A stretch of DNA of 64,000 nucleotides from Bacteroidaceae bacterium (GTDB taxonomy: Bacteria > Bacteroidota > Bacteroidia > Bacteroidales > Bacteroidaceae): assembly GCA_017509605.1 (NCBI GenBank), contig JAFWPH010000055.1, positions 1 through 64,000 of the forward strand, given 5' to 3'. Made by a program: the position numbers and the translations under genes. Within the stretch, counting starts at the first letter, position 1, and every line of letters begins with the position of its first letter. The notes below the pieces were generated by a model. That model did not search any database, was not told the origin of the DNA, and saw only the letters and a list, made by a program, of their open reading frames with translations. Below are positions 45,824 to 54,491 of the stretch, piece after piece.

Positions 45824-45859
45824 AGGGTGCGTCAAGTGATTTGGCGCACCCTCTTTTTA
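45824..45859 (+). terminator. Rho-independent terminator after the large fucosidase
   Basis: AGGGTGCG (45824-45831) pairs with CGCACCCT (45845-45852) and is followed by CTTTTT. It separates the fucose locus from the minus-strand cluster. Confidence 0.8.
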
Positions 45860-45878
45860 TGGTTTGTCTCGACAAAAA

Positions 45879-47237
45879 CTAATCCTCATGGAAAACACCG
45901 TCGGTAGTGAGATAACCGTCCTTGCCTTGATAGGAGACCCACGCTTTCGGATTATCGCCGTCAGAGAATGAGGGATGATACCATCCACCTGTTTCTGTCA
46001 TCTTCGGGTTGTAGATCATAGGGATAACCATTTCTCCATTGACATCACAAAAACCCACCAGTGAATTGTTGTTGATTTTCATGACATCATTATTGACGAT
46101 GGCAGCCAATCCTTGGCTGAAAGGATAAGGGGTGTAGTTGCCAGGGAAAGAGAAGAGGATTGTTCCATCAGAGTAAATGCACATCCATTTGTCATCGGCT
46201 CCGTCATCGGTTAAGGATCGACGAGGTCTTCCCACCCTGATCCATGAATAGTCGCCGAAGAAAGTTTGAATGGTGCCGTAATTACATTTCTGCACCTCTG
46301 TTCCATTGATATCGACCAGTCCATACTTGGTCTTATCCTTACTGACCTTTACGAGGTCTGAGGCCCCAGTTTGCTGCACATCAAGATAAGTATTTTGCGT
46401 GATACGTTCTCCATTCCTATTGTAGAGTTCCCATTTCCCGTTGGCAGTTTGCTTGGCCGGTATGATATTGCCGATATAGTTGCCAGCAGAGTTAACGTTA
46501 GCGGAGTGGTTTCTCATGTCGTAATCCCACAGCACTCGTGCATACTCGCAAGGCAGGATGACCTGTCCTAAGTTGGATATCACACCTTGTTTGTCATTGG
46601 CAAAAGTAATGAGCACGCAGTCAGGACGTGGGCTTGATGTTCGCACCGAGTCGAGCGAGCAATTGACCGTCACATTTCCAAGACTGTCGGTCACACCCCA
46701 GAGCGCGCCCTGACGGGTGTAGAAGAAATGGTAGTAGTAGCCTCTCTGGTGAAGGATGGTGTCGTAGTCGCATGGCAGCACCTGTTGTTTTGTCTGCTCG
46801 TTGTAAAGTCCAAACTTGTGAGTGTTCTCGTCCTGTACGATTTTCACGAAGTAGTTGTCGTTGTCTTTGGAACAGCTTTTGAATGAATAGCCTATTCCAA
46901 AGCAAATGGCCAAGAAAAACAAGCTGCCAAGGGTGATCCAGACATCTTCTCCATGTTCTGTCCAGAAGTCGCTCCACCAATCGCGCAACCTATTTCCCCA
47001 TGAACGGTTGGTTTGGTTCTTGAGATTTCGGTAATTGTTTTGCAGGCTCTTGAAGTTCTGCTGTAATGTTCCGAGCTGCGCCTGTTGTCCTTTCAGTTTC
47101 TTATACTCATCTTCCGATATCACCACATACTTCTTAGGGAGAAGGGCTACTCCCGTCTCCAAGGGTTTCCCACACTTCACGCAATAGTGGTGGATGTCCA
47201 GATTCTGGTGCTTACAGTATTTACAGATCTTAGTCAT
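45879..47237 (-). CDS. Zinc-ribbon membrane protein with WG repeats
   Basis: A 452-residue protein. A double-CXXC zinc ribbon (CKYCKHQNLDIHHYCVKCG, residues 5-23) leads to an EDEYKKLK motif and a coiled coil (about 48-78). A membrane helix follows (about 99-119). The rest is a WG-repeat-like beta region: KFGLYNEQTKQQVLPCDYD, WGVTDSLGNV, QGVISNLGQVILPCEY, YGLVDINGTE and GFCDVNGEMVIPMIY. WG repeats usually bind proteins or peptidoglycan-related ligands. It is the last gene of the cluster, 198 nt after the kinase gene; a TAAATTTG box at 47356-47363 (minus strand) may give it its own promoter. Confidence 0.8.
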   Translation of the reverse strand: MTKICKYCKHQNLDIHHYCVKCGKPLETGVALLPKKYVVISEDEYKKLKGQQAQLGTLQQNFKSLQNNYRNLKNQTNRSWGNRLRDWWSDFWTEHGEDVWITLGSLFFLAICFGIGYSFKSCSKDNDNYFVKIVQDENTHKFGLYNEQTKQQVLPCDYDTILHQRGYYYHFFYTRQGALWGVTDSLGNVTVNCSLDSVRTSSPRPDCVLITFANDKQGVISNLGQVILPCEYARVLWDYDMRNHSANVNSAGNYIGNIIPAKQTANGKWELYNRNGERITQNTYLDVQQTGASDLVKVSKDKTKYGLVDINGTEVQKCNYGTIQTFFGDYSWIRVGRPRRSLTDDGADDKWMCIYSDGTILFSFPGNYTPYPFSQGLAAIVNNDVMKINNNSLVGFCDVNGEMVIPMIYNPKMTETGGWYHPSFSDGDNPKAWVSYQGKDGYLTTDGVFHED

Positions 47238-47435
47238 AGTTCACATGTTTTTCTCGGGCATGTTAAGCTTAAGCACTCTAATTAACGTGAATTCGACGAA
47301 AATCATTTATGATGAATTATTGGCAATTTATGTTGATATTAAACATGAATGCCCACAAATTTAACATAAATTTCTCATGAATTTTAATGTAAGGCAAAGC
47401 CTTTTTGTAATTCTCATCAATTCATCGAACTGACG

Positions 47436-48572
47436 TTAATTATCGTAGGTTTGATGTATTATAGCGCGTTTGCTCCCACAAATCGGGCAGTAGTAGGCGT
47501 TATCTCTCTCAATGGGGAAACGATATCCGCAATAACCGCAGAAAGACGCGAAAGAGGAGACCCTCCTTTTCACCTCCTTATTCTCCTTAGGCACCACCCT
47601 GTCCTGTGGCTTTGGGCGGTTTCTGACCTCCTCTTCCCTGCGTCGTTTTTCTTTATCCCTGTCATAGATGGCGGTCAGAGAGCGTACCTTGTCGAGAGGT
47701 AGGGCGATGTCTTTTCTCAAATCCTCCAGTCGGTCTTTCACCTCTTGATTCGGGATAGACGCTATAGCTTTGTAGGCTGCAGAGTTCACGAGTGCAGTTT
47801 GAGAGGAAAGGTCTGAATTCTGGAAAATCAGTTCCTTGTCGCTATCGGAATTAAAGAGGGAAGGTTTCTCTGCAATGGCAATCAGTGAGAGATAGATAAT
47901 CTGCTGCGAAAAGAAGTCCATATAAGTGTTGAGGAACTGATTAGCTTCTCTCGCAGGGTGCTGGTATGCAGGCACTCCCCATGTTGGCTGTTCGATATTT
48001 GTTGGTTGTCCCTTGACAAAGAAAGAGTCGTAGTCAATCAAGACCATATTACCCACGGATGTTACGATGATATTTTCGCCCGACAGGTCACCATGAGCCA
48101 TATTGTTGTGGTTGAGATAATCCACCATGTTGTAGAAGGTCTTAGCAAGACTACGCATAACGTTGGCTTTTCTGTAGTTCTTGCGGACGTATTCAATCAG
48201 TGTATCCCCCTCTATCCAATCCATCACCACCCCAGGAATCACTTTTCCGTTGAGTAGTCTTAGCGCCTGTTCTACATACTTGTATTTAACCACATAATGA
48301 GGTTGATGTAGGTTGAAATATCCTGCAACATTCCTGATGTGAGCGAGATTGTCCACTCTTGCCTTGTCGTTGAACCAAAGACGGAGACATTTCTTTGTCT
48401 TCTTTCCAGCATTAGCCATGGGAAATGTAAGACAAAAACCACCTGGACTCATCATAAAAGGATATTCATCGTACTCGATGATTGTCGGCACGTAATCATA
48501 ACCTTTCAAATCTGGGACCAACACATTGCCTGGTTTCTCAAAGGCATCCAATATTTCAAGATCCAAACTCAT
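47436..48572 (-). CDS. Protein kinase-like protein with C-terminal zinc ribbon
   Basis: A 378-residue protein with a eukaryotic-type kinase fold. The catalytic loop is HGDLSGEN (His160, Asp162, Asn167) and the metal-binding DFG position reads DYD (from Asp180). The hinge region VVMDWIEGDTL is clear. The glycine-rich loop is weak, as in lipopolysaccharide-kinase-like and TerK-type kinases. A basic helical linker (about 290-340) ends in a zinc ribbon (CGYCG and CPICG). Together with the PP2C and VWA genes nearby it makes the kinase member of a TerY-P-like triad. It probably phosphorylates Ser/Thr in the FHA-like or coiled-coil partners; the substrate is unknown. Confidence 0.82.
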   Translation of the reverse strand: MSLDLEILDAFEKPGNVLVPDLKGYDYVPTIIEYDEYPFMMSPGGFCLTFPMANAGKKTKKCLRLWFNDKARVDNLAHIRNVAGYFNLHQPHYVVKYKYVEQALRLLNGKVIPGVVMDWIEGDTLIEYVRKNYRKANVMRSLAKTFYNMVDYLNHNNMAHGDLSGENIIVTSVGNMVLIDYDSFFVKGQPTNIEQPTWGVPAYQHPAREANQFLNTYMDFFSQQIIYLSLIAIAEKPSLFNSDSDKELIFQNSDLSSQTALVNSAAYKAIASIPNQEVKDRLEDLRKDIALPLDKVRSLTAIYDRDKEKRRREEEVRNRPKPQDRVVPKENKEVKRRVSSFASFCGYCGYRFPIERDNAYYCPICGSKRAIIHQTYDN

Positions 48573-48644
48573 ATTATTGAACTGATTTGAATGTTAGTAT
48601 AAGATTTATTAGAGGATAAGGATAGGTCAAGAATGATTAAGGAA

Positions 48645-49241
48645 CTAATCCGAGAAAATGGTTTCCAAAGTTCCGAAATCCGCAACTAATAGAAGAAAGA
48701 CCAACAGCCCTTCCAACACAATTGTCAATAGATTCTGAATATTGGTGAGAATTAGATAACCCACTATAGGCACTACTGCCGCAGGTATGAAATGCAGCCA
48801 AGTGTAGTATGTTTTCCAGAATCCTTTCTTCTCATCGTGATAGGAATCAGCACAAAGGAACAATGTCATGAGAAATGCCGGTACATTGACAAACCCAATA
48901 GTCACACCTCCCCAAGGTTGGTGGATAGGTGCCTCCTGTATGCTGATGAAGATATACTCCACAAGCATAAGCAGAAGCAGCATCCATCTCCCCATCTTGG
49001 TCCATTTCAGTCTGTTGTGAACGGGGGCGATATCTCTGTCCTCGTTCTCTCTCAACCCTTCGTAGTACCAAGCGGGGACACCTCTTTGCCTATCTCCTGA
49101 AGGGTGAACATCCTCAGTTTGATGTCCATTGTTCACATTTCTGCTCCTTGGCTCATCATCGGCGACCAAGGGAGTTCCACAGATGATGCAAAACCTTGCT
49201 CCAGGCTCATGGTTGGTTTCTTTACAATTAGGGCATCTCAT
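48645..49241 (-). CDS. Zinc-ribbon multipass membrane protein
   Basis: A 198-residue protein. An N-terminal zinc ribbon (CPNCKETNHEPGARFCIICG, residues 3-22) is followed by a polar linker and about four membrane helices from residue 85 onward (WMLLLLMLVEYIFISI, VTIGFVNVPAFLMTLFL, WLHFIPAAVVPIVGYLIL, LLTIVLEGLLVFLLLVAD). There is no catalytic motif. It would anchor or sense at the inner membrane for the surrounding kinase and phosphatase; this role is inferred from position only. Confidence 0.75.
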   Translation of the reverse strand: MRCPNCKETNHEPGARFCIICGTPLVADDEPRSRNVNNGHQTEDVHPSGDRQRGVPAWYYEGLRENEDRDIAPVHNRLKWTKMGRWMLLLLMLVEYIFISIQEAPIHQPWGGVTIGFVNVPAFLMTLFLCADSYHDEKKGFWKTYYTWLHFIPAAVVPIVGYLILTNIQNLLTIVLEGLLVFLLLVADFGTLETIFSD

Positions 49242-49268
49242 TTACCTTTACCTGCTGTTGTTTTGTGT

Positions 49269-50255
49269 TTATTGTGAATAACCAGAGTAGTCGAATTCAT
49301 CATCCTCAATGATGGGTTCGGAGGATACGGAGTTCTCTGACGAATCTGAGATTACGAGAGACTCAGAGATTACGGGGGACTCCGAAGGTTCACAGGACTC
49401 GGAGGGTTCGGGAGATTCAATGAGTTCGGTGGGCTCAGAGGGTTCGGGGGACTCAGATTTTTCTGAGAGTTCGGGCGTATCAGGAACGACAGGTATTTCA
49501 GCAATCTCCTCTTGTTGTCCAATTCTGATGAGTATGACGCTTTCGTCGTCGCTTTTCAATCGGTGTTCCTGGTATTCCTGCTCTACGAATGATTCGAAAA
49601 ACTCATTGTCATGGAGGTTCCACAGTTCTGTGATGATGTCTCGTCCTTCATTCCACTGTTGTATAATCCAATTGGAGATGGCATCGCTGGCCAAAATGGC
49701 CCAGCCAGACGTGATGTTCCTTTTTCCCTTGATCCACTCTCCAACCACTATCCCATCAGAATGGATTTGACGGGGGTGGTTGTCGAACTGCACATCGAGT
49801 TGCCATTGTGGTGACACTTTCACAGTCATACTGCAGAAACATCGCATTCGGCCATCCTCAGGCAAGATGAAGAGGCAGGAATCGCCCAAGATCTGCCAAG
49901 AGAACTCGTCGCCGTTCATGGTCAGTCCGACGAATGTTGCCGCCCCGACATGAAACTCCTCCTCCACCATTTCCTCCATCAGGCGCATATCCTCATCAAG
50001 ACTGTCCATATAATGGTTTCGTTCGGTCATGAAGCACTCAGGCATCGACGGAGGAGGGAAGATGGATTTGCCTTTGCCGTCAATATATGTACTTGTGAGT
50101 AAATCCGACAGGATTTTAGGCAAGAAGGAGTTGGTGACTCCATCACTCAAGGCAAAGCATCCACTCTCCAGGTCGTAAGCTATAGAATCCTGAATGTCCA
50201 CATCCGTTTCGCCCCGTTTATGGGTGATGAATGATTTCACCTGAATGTTTGCCAT
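49269..50255 (-). CDS. PP2C-like protein phosphatase
   Basis: A 328-residue PP2C-family Ser/Thr phosphatase. Metal-binding and core motifs are FALSDGV (Asp38, Gly39), GAATFVGL, ILGDSCLFIL, ILASDAIS and DDESVILIRIG. After residue about 245 comes a low-complexity tail of SEP/SEPE/SES units ending in an acidic EDDEFDYSGY. The DNA for this tail (about 49310-49480) is itself repetitive. The ATG at 50255 was chosen over an upstream TTG. It is 9 nt after the VWA gene and should reverse the action of the kinase encoded two genes downstream. Confidence 0.82.
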   Translation of the reverse strand: MANIQVKSFITHKRGETDVDIQDSIAYDLESGCFALSDGVTNSFLPKILSDLLTSTYIDGKGKSIFPPPSMPECFMTERNHYMDSLDEDMRLMEEMVEEEFHVGAATFVGLTMNGDEFSWQILGDSCLFILPEDGRMRCFCSMTVKVSPQWQLDVQFDNHPRQIHSDGIVVGEWIKGKRNITSGWAILASDAISNWIIQQWNEGRDIITELWNLHDNEFFESFVEQEYQEHRLKSDDESVILIRIGQQEEIAEIPVVPDTPELSEKSESPEPSEPTELIESPEPSESCEPSESPVISESLVISDSSENSVSSEPIIEDDEFDYSGYSQ

Positions 50256-50264
50256 AATCAATTA

Positions 50265-51080
50265 CTACTTAGATGATCCCCACTCAATGAAACTGACTAC
50301 CCGAGACACGTCTTTCTCATTAGAAATCATGCAATGCGACCCAATGGTTGCTTCGGTGAAGCCAAAAGTATGTGCCGAATCGAGGAGGTCCTCATACATG
50401 GGGGAACTGATTTGATAGAGGAACGCCATGTTTTCGTTGATAGTGGGTTGTGATGTTGGAAAACTCAAAGAGGGGTCACTAATAGTGGGATCGTGATGCA
50501 CATTGAAGATGCGCACATTCCCGTCATCGGTACTGACATTCATGAGTGCCATTGCAGCCTGTCGTGTCTTTTCGAAGACTTCCTCTTTGGATATATCGTC
50601 TCCCTCGTAGGGTTCGCCGTCAGTGATGTTGATTACGATGGGGGACGGTATCTCAGTACGTCCTTCGGCTTTCTGCTGTGCAATCCATTGTTCCACATCC
50701 TCCTTGGCTTTGTCGAAAGCCATCTTCATACAGGTTTGAAACTCGGGTTTTGCTTCTTCTTCCTTATTGAAGAGAGGCCGTCCCCCTTTCTTGGCTTCCA
50801 GGAGTGCCTTAGAAAGTCCAATAGCATCAACTTTAAGCAATTGCACGATATGGTAATTATAGCCATATATAGAGACACTCACACGGTTTTTCGGTCCGGA
50901 ATTTGATTTGCAATGCGCTGATATGCTCCGGCATGTTTGATGGAGCGCGTCAATGACGTAATCGATTTTATCTTCCATTGAACCAGAGAGGTCAACGAGA
51001 AAGACAATGTGACCGGGATGTGTTGATCCCCATTGCTTTCTGTAAGGGCGATTATCGCCAAATAAGGGTTCGTTTGCCAT
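50265..51080 (-). CDS. VWA-domain protein (TerY-like)
   Basis: A 271-residue protein with a von Willebrand A domain. The metal-ion-dependent adhesion site is complete: DLSGSM (Asp30, Ser32, Ser34), a central Thr, and INITDGEP. TerY-like proteins of this size occur in tellurite-resistance-type and phosphorylation-triad loci as protein interaction modules. It has no signal peptide, so it is cytoplasmic. It directly precedes the PP2C gene with 9 nt between them, implying translational coupling. Confidence 0.85.
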   Translation of the reverse strand: MANEPLFGDNRPYRKQWGSTHPGHIVFLVDLSGSMEDKIDYVIDALHQTCRSISAHCKSNSGPKNRVSVSIYGYNYHIVQLLKVDAIGLSKALLEAKKGGRPLFNKEEEAKPEFQTCMKMAFDKAKEDVEQWIAQQKAEGRTEIPSPIVINITDGEPYEGDDISKEEVFEKTRQAAMALMNVSTDDGNVRIFNVHHDPTISDPSLSFPTSQPTINENMAFLYQISSPMYEDLLDSAHTFGFTEATIGSHCMISNEKDVSRVVSFIEWGSSK

Positions 51081-51152
51081 AATGATTAGAATTATTGAAG
51101 TTTAATTTATTAGTATCGTTGTGAATATTTACTGTTGAAAACGAAGCCGGAA

Positions 51153-52346
51153 TCAATCTGGTAAATCAAGAGCCACTTTGATATTTCCGACGGTGAGGAC
51201 ATCATCAGAATAGACCTGCTTGCCCTTCGGGCCGATTTCCCGTCCGTTAACTCTCAAGGTCTGACCGTTGACATTGAAAACCCGCACCTCAACACCATTG
51301 ACTTCAACCTGAAACAGATCACCAGAAATAGGACATCCTATACCTTGTGGCGCTGTGAAGACATTTGTTCCTTCATAGAGAGGTTGTTTCACTGTTTTCC
51401 CGTTGCCATTGAAGACCACTTCGCCTTTCTTTTCGCCATGGTTAACCGGATTGGGTGTGGGAGTCGGTCTTGGTGTAGGTGCAGCCTTGCGCAGAGCTTC
51501 CAAGGCTCGTTTGGTTGCTGCATGGGCATTCTTCTCTTCTTGCAGTAGCCGTTGAGATTCGCTCAGTTTTCTTTTTTCTGCATCCAACAATTCCTTGGTT
51601 TTGTCATGTTCTGTCTTCTCAGTTTCCAGATTCCCTTTGGCAACGTCCCTTTCGCTCTCGGCGGTAGTGATTTTTTTATTGGCGATATCAAGTTTCCCAT
51701 TGGCGATACCAAGTTCCTCGTTGACGGCGCTGAGTTCTCCTTTGGTCGTGAAAAGTTCTTCAAACAGTTCCTTGTTGCTTTCTGTAAGTTCCTTGTTTTT
51801 GTTTTGGACATCGGTGACGAGTTTTTTCTGGCGTTCGATTTCCTCGTTCAGGGATTTGGTGTCAGTGGCCTGCTGGCGTTCCGTGTCCAAACGTTTCTGA
51901 TACGCCTCCTTCATTTTGGCGAGCCTTTCCTCCTCCATTCTGACGATGGCTGGAGGCACCACCTGTGGATAGATGATTCTGGTCCATCCGCAATGTTCGC
52001 AATAGGTTTGCTCCTCTGTCATCTGCGCCTCGCACACCGGGCATTTATCCGCTATGACGAGTTCCTTTGGAAACGGTATGGGCACTTCAGTAGAAGAAGG
52101 TTCAACTGATGCAGCAGCCTTTTTCTCTGCCCTCAGTTCCTCCAGTTCTCTTTTGGTGGTCTCATGCGCCTCCTGTTCTTCCTTCATTTTGGCTAGACGA
52201 TCCATGTACTTGGCTATACGTTTCTTTTCGTACGCCTTGACTTCAGCGCTGACGGTTGTAGGCAATATATGGATTTCAAATCCACAATGTTCGCAAAAGG
52301 TGGAGCTGGTTGCCTTATTGCAGACTGGGCATATTGTAGTAGCCAT
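51153..52346 (-). CDS. Double zinc-ribbon, coiled-coil, FHA-like protein
   Basis: A 397-residue protein. Two zinc ribbons (CPVCNKATSSTFCEHCG at 6-22; CPVCEAQ and CEHCG at about 100-120) alternate with charged helices, then a long coiled coil (about 140-290) made of repeated EL/AN/GKL segments. A proline linker (PTPRPTPTPNP) leads to a C-terminal beta domain (about 310-397; QTLRVNGREIG, VYSDDVLTVGNIKVAL) that resembles the end of an FHA phosphothreonine-binding domain, though the usual GRS and H signature is not obvious. It may be the phospho-reader of the cluster. The FHA call is tentative. Confidence 0.65.
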   Translation of the reverse strand: MATTICPVCNKATSSTFCEHCGFEIHILPTTVSAEVKAYEKKRIAKYMDRLAKMKEEQEAHETTKRELEELRAEKKAAASVEPSSTEVPIPFPKELVIADKCPVCEAQMTEEQTYCEHCGWTRIIYPQVVPPAIVRMEEERLAKMKEAYQKRLDTERQQATDTKSLNEEIERQKKLVTDVQNKNKELTESNKELFEELFTTKGELSAVNEELGIANGKLDIANKKITTAESERDVAKGNLETEKTEHDKTKELLDAEKRKLSESQRLLQEEKNAHAATKRALEALRKAAPTPRPTPTPNPVNHGEKKGEVVFNGNGKTVKQPLYEGTNVFTAPQGIGCPISGDLFQVEVNGVEVRVFNVNGQTLRVNGREIGPKGKQVYSDDVLTVGNIKVALDLPD

Positions 52347-52358
52347 ATCGTTGTGTGT

Positions 52359-53567
52359 TTAATAAGTTCGTTTCTCTGTTTTCTTCCTATTGTCGATATT
52401 GTGACAGCGCTCTTGCAGCACGCTGTCAATCAGTTGTATCTGGTCGGTGATGTTCATGATGATGTCACCTCTTTCTGTTACAGGTATTAAATCATGTTTG
52501 ATTCTTTTATCCTTGTTTTCTGGTTTCTTGTTGTAATCAGTCCAGTCTCGGTTACAGTCATTATTGACCCTGATTTGCAAGTCCCTGTCATTGGTGATGA
52601 CCAACAGCCGCAATCTTTCCTCAATCATGATGTTCTTGCTGTACTGTCTGATCCATTTGTCGGCATATATCTTATTCTTGTCGTCTTCAGCTTCTTCAAC
52701 CACCAATTCAAGTCTGGCCTTGAGTTGCTTTCCCTCTTTTTTGCACATGTCACTGATCAGGCACTTGGCGCTCCAGGCCATAGGCTGCCGGGGATCTTCC
52801 ATGTCTTTACTGAAACTGTTGATTTCAGAATAGACAGCATTGTGCACTTCAAACCGATAGTCGTTAAAGGTGTAGTCATCGTCGGGTTTGATGGCCTTTT
52901 CTCTTTGTGTTTGTCCGAGAAACAACAACATGTGCTTGTATTTCATCTGTTTCTTCCCATTGCAGTCTTCATCCGCCAGCCAGATATTGGTGTCGGTGGC
53001 AATGACGTTAAAATCGAGTTGACGCATCAAGTAATCCCGTTGTCGGATAAGTTCCACTTCACTCTTCTTTTCGAGTTCTTCTCTCTCATAGAGATTTATT
53101 CTCGACCCCATGAAATAGACAAACTTGGATTTTTGAGGATTGGCAGTCGGTGTAGTCTTGATTTCTTTTTTCTCTTTTTCCTCTTTTTCCTCTTTTTTCT
53201 CCTTCTTCTCTTCTTTCTTCTCTTCGGTTGTTTCTTTTTTCTTCACCTCAGTCTTCACAATCTTGGGGTTCTCGTCGTTTTTGAGAATCATGGAAGCGCA
53301 TTCTGGTGCATATAGGAGTATTCGATTACCGGAAACGGCCGATGCTTTCAATGTCATTCTCTTGACAGGTATTTCTGCAAAGAACAGGTCGGGCGCGGGG
53401 TTGTCGCCCAGGAAATGGCGCCATGTTCGCCTATCTCCTTCCACTACCTCGGCCTCCAAAGAGGTCTTGTCAATCGGTACCAGCACCATCTGTTTATCCT
53501 TGAGCAGTTCCTGAATGGTGATGCCGTTTTCACCTATCAACACTTTCCTTTCTAAGATTTCGTTCAT
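52359..53567 (-). CDS. PIN-like domain protein (putative RNase)
   Basis: A 402-residue protein starting MNEILERKVLIGENG; the ATG at 53567 was preferred because upstream residues are not conserved-looking. The N-terminal about 110 residues form a small beta domain. A highly charged EK linker (about 117-145) follows. The C-terminal half fits a PIN nuclease: VIATDTNIWL (about 187-196) for the first acidic site, VYSEINSF in the middle, and LLVITNDRDLQIRV (about 322-335) for the last acidic cluster. PIN proteins cleave RNA with Mg or Mn. No antitoxin is adjacent. It could be the effector of the cluster; that is inference. Confidence 0.72.
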   Translation of the reverse strand: MNEILERKVLIGENGITIQELLKDKQMVLVPIDKTSLEAEVVEGDRRTWRHFLGDNPAPDLFFAEIPVKRMTLKASAVSGNRILLYAPECASMILKNDENPKIVKTEVKKKETTEEKKEEKKEKKEEKEEKEKKEIKTTPTANPQKSKFVYFMGSRINLYEREELEKKSEVELIRQRDYLMRQLDFNVIATDTNIWLADEDCNGKKQMKYKHMLLFLGQTQREKAIKPDDDYTFNDYRFEVHNAVYSEINSFSKDMEDPRQPMAWSAKCLISDMCKKEGKQLKARLELVVEEAEDDKNKIYADKWIRQYSKNIMIEERLRLLVITNDRDLQIRVNNDCNRDWTDYNKKPENKDKRIKHDLIPVTERGDIIMNITDQIQLIDSVLQERCHNIDNRKKTEKRTY

Positions 53568-53708
53568 CAGTTCGGTTCGTTTTATTATCCTGACAAAGTT
53601 AACCATAAAAAGCGAGACCATCAAACCTTTTCAGTTTTTATTCTCTTAACGCCTCAATTTGTAGGTACACGAGGAGAGCCGTCAATGGAATTCGAGGCGA
53701 GTTGTTGT

Positions 53709-54491
53709 CTAATTGAACTGTCGATAGAGTCTGTCGGCATAAGAGATTCTTGAAGCCGCGCTTGGGCTGCCCAATTGCTGAGCCTTCTGGTAGCATCCTC
53801 TGGCCTTCAGTACAAAAGTCAGTTTTGCCACTTTGACCGGTTTCATGTTTCCGTGTCCTTTCACGATTGGCAGTGTTTCAGCTGCACTGATGAGTTCGTC
53901 CCCCATTGCCAGCCAGGAGTTGATCTCGCTTTCCCGGAGTTCTTCCCTTGTATTGGCCAATTCCGCATTACTCTCCTGGAGTTGTTTGCTCGTCTGTCCG
54001 AGTTCATGGTCAAGTGTTGAGATCTGTTGGTCCATCTTGGTGATTTGCTCATCCTTCTGCCGTATGATGGTCTTCAGTTCATCTATTTCCTGCTCTTTCT
54101 GACGTAGCGTGGTTTTGAGTTTTTCGAGGAAAAGTTTTGTGGATTGGTCTATGCTCTCCATTTCCTCAGCCCTTTCCAGTTTCTGCTTGATAGATGCGAT
54201 GTCCTTGGCTATCTCCTCCGCTTTGATGCGGTTGCTGCTTCCAGAGTTGTCTTCGAGCGAGCGTTCAAGATTGGCAGTCCTTCCTGATACGGAGTTGATT
54301 GCAGTGAAGATGTTATCGATGAGTTTTTGTGCCTCGACATTGTTTTCGAGCGCCTTGGACCTTTCTTGTCTCAGCCGGTCACATTCCATTTGCAATTCGG
54401 TGAGATCCATGTTCGCAGTGTCTCTTTGTCCACAAGAGCAACACAACAGGCCCATCAGGCCTGCCATCATAATCATTTTACGAGTATCCAT
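53709..54491 (-). CDS. Coiled-coil lipoprotein
   Basis: A 260-residue protein. The N-terminus (MDTRKMIMMAGLMGLLCCSC) is a lipoprotein-type signal with cysteines at 17, 18 and 20. Residues about 28-185 are a long coiled coil (LTELQMECDRLRQERSKALE, LKTIIRQKDEQITKMDQQIS). A short helical, TPR-like end (KARGCYQKAQQLGSPSAASRIS) closes it. It would project into the periplasm. Its start overlaps the end of the upstream zinc-ribbon gene by 19 nt, so the two are translated together. Confidence 0.72.
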   Translation of the reverse strand: MDTRKMIMMAGLMGLLCCSCGQRDTANMDLTELQMECDRLRQERSKALENNVEAQKLIDNIFTAINSVSGRTANLERSLEDNSGSSNRIKAEEIAKDIASIKQKLERAEEMESIDQSTKLFLEKLKTTLRQKEQEIDELKTIIRQKDEQITKMDQQISTLDHELGQTSKQLQESNAELANTREELRESEINSWLAMGDELISAAETLPIVKGHGNMKPVKVAKLTFVLKARGCYQKAQQLGSPSAASRISYADRLYRQFN

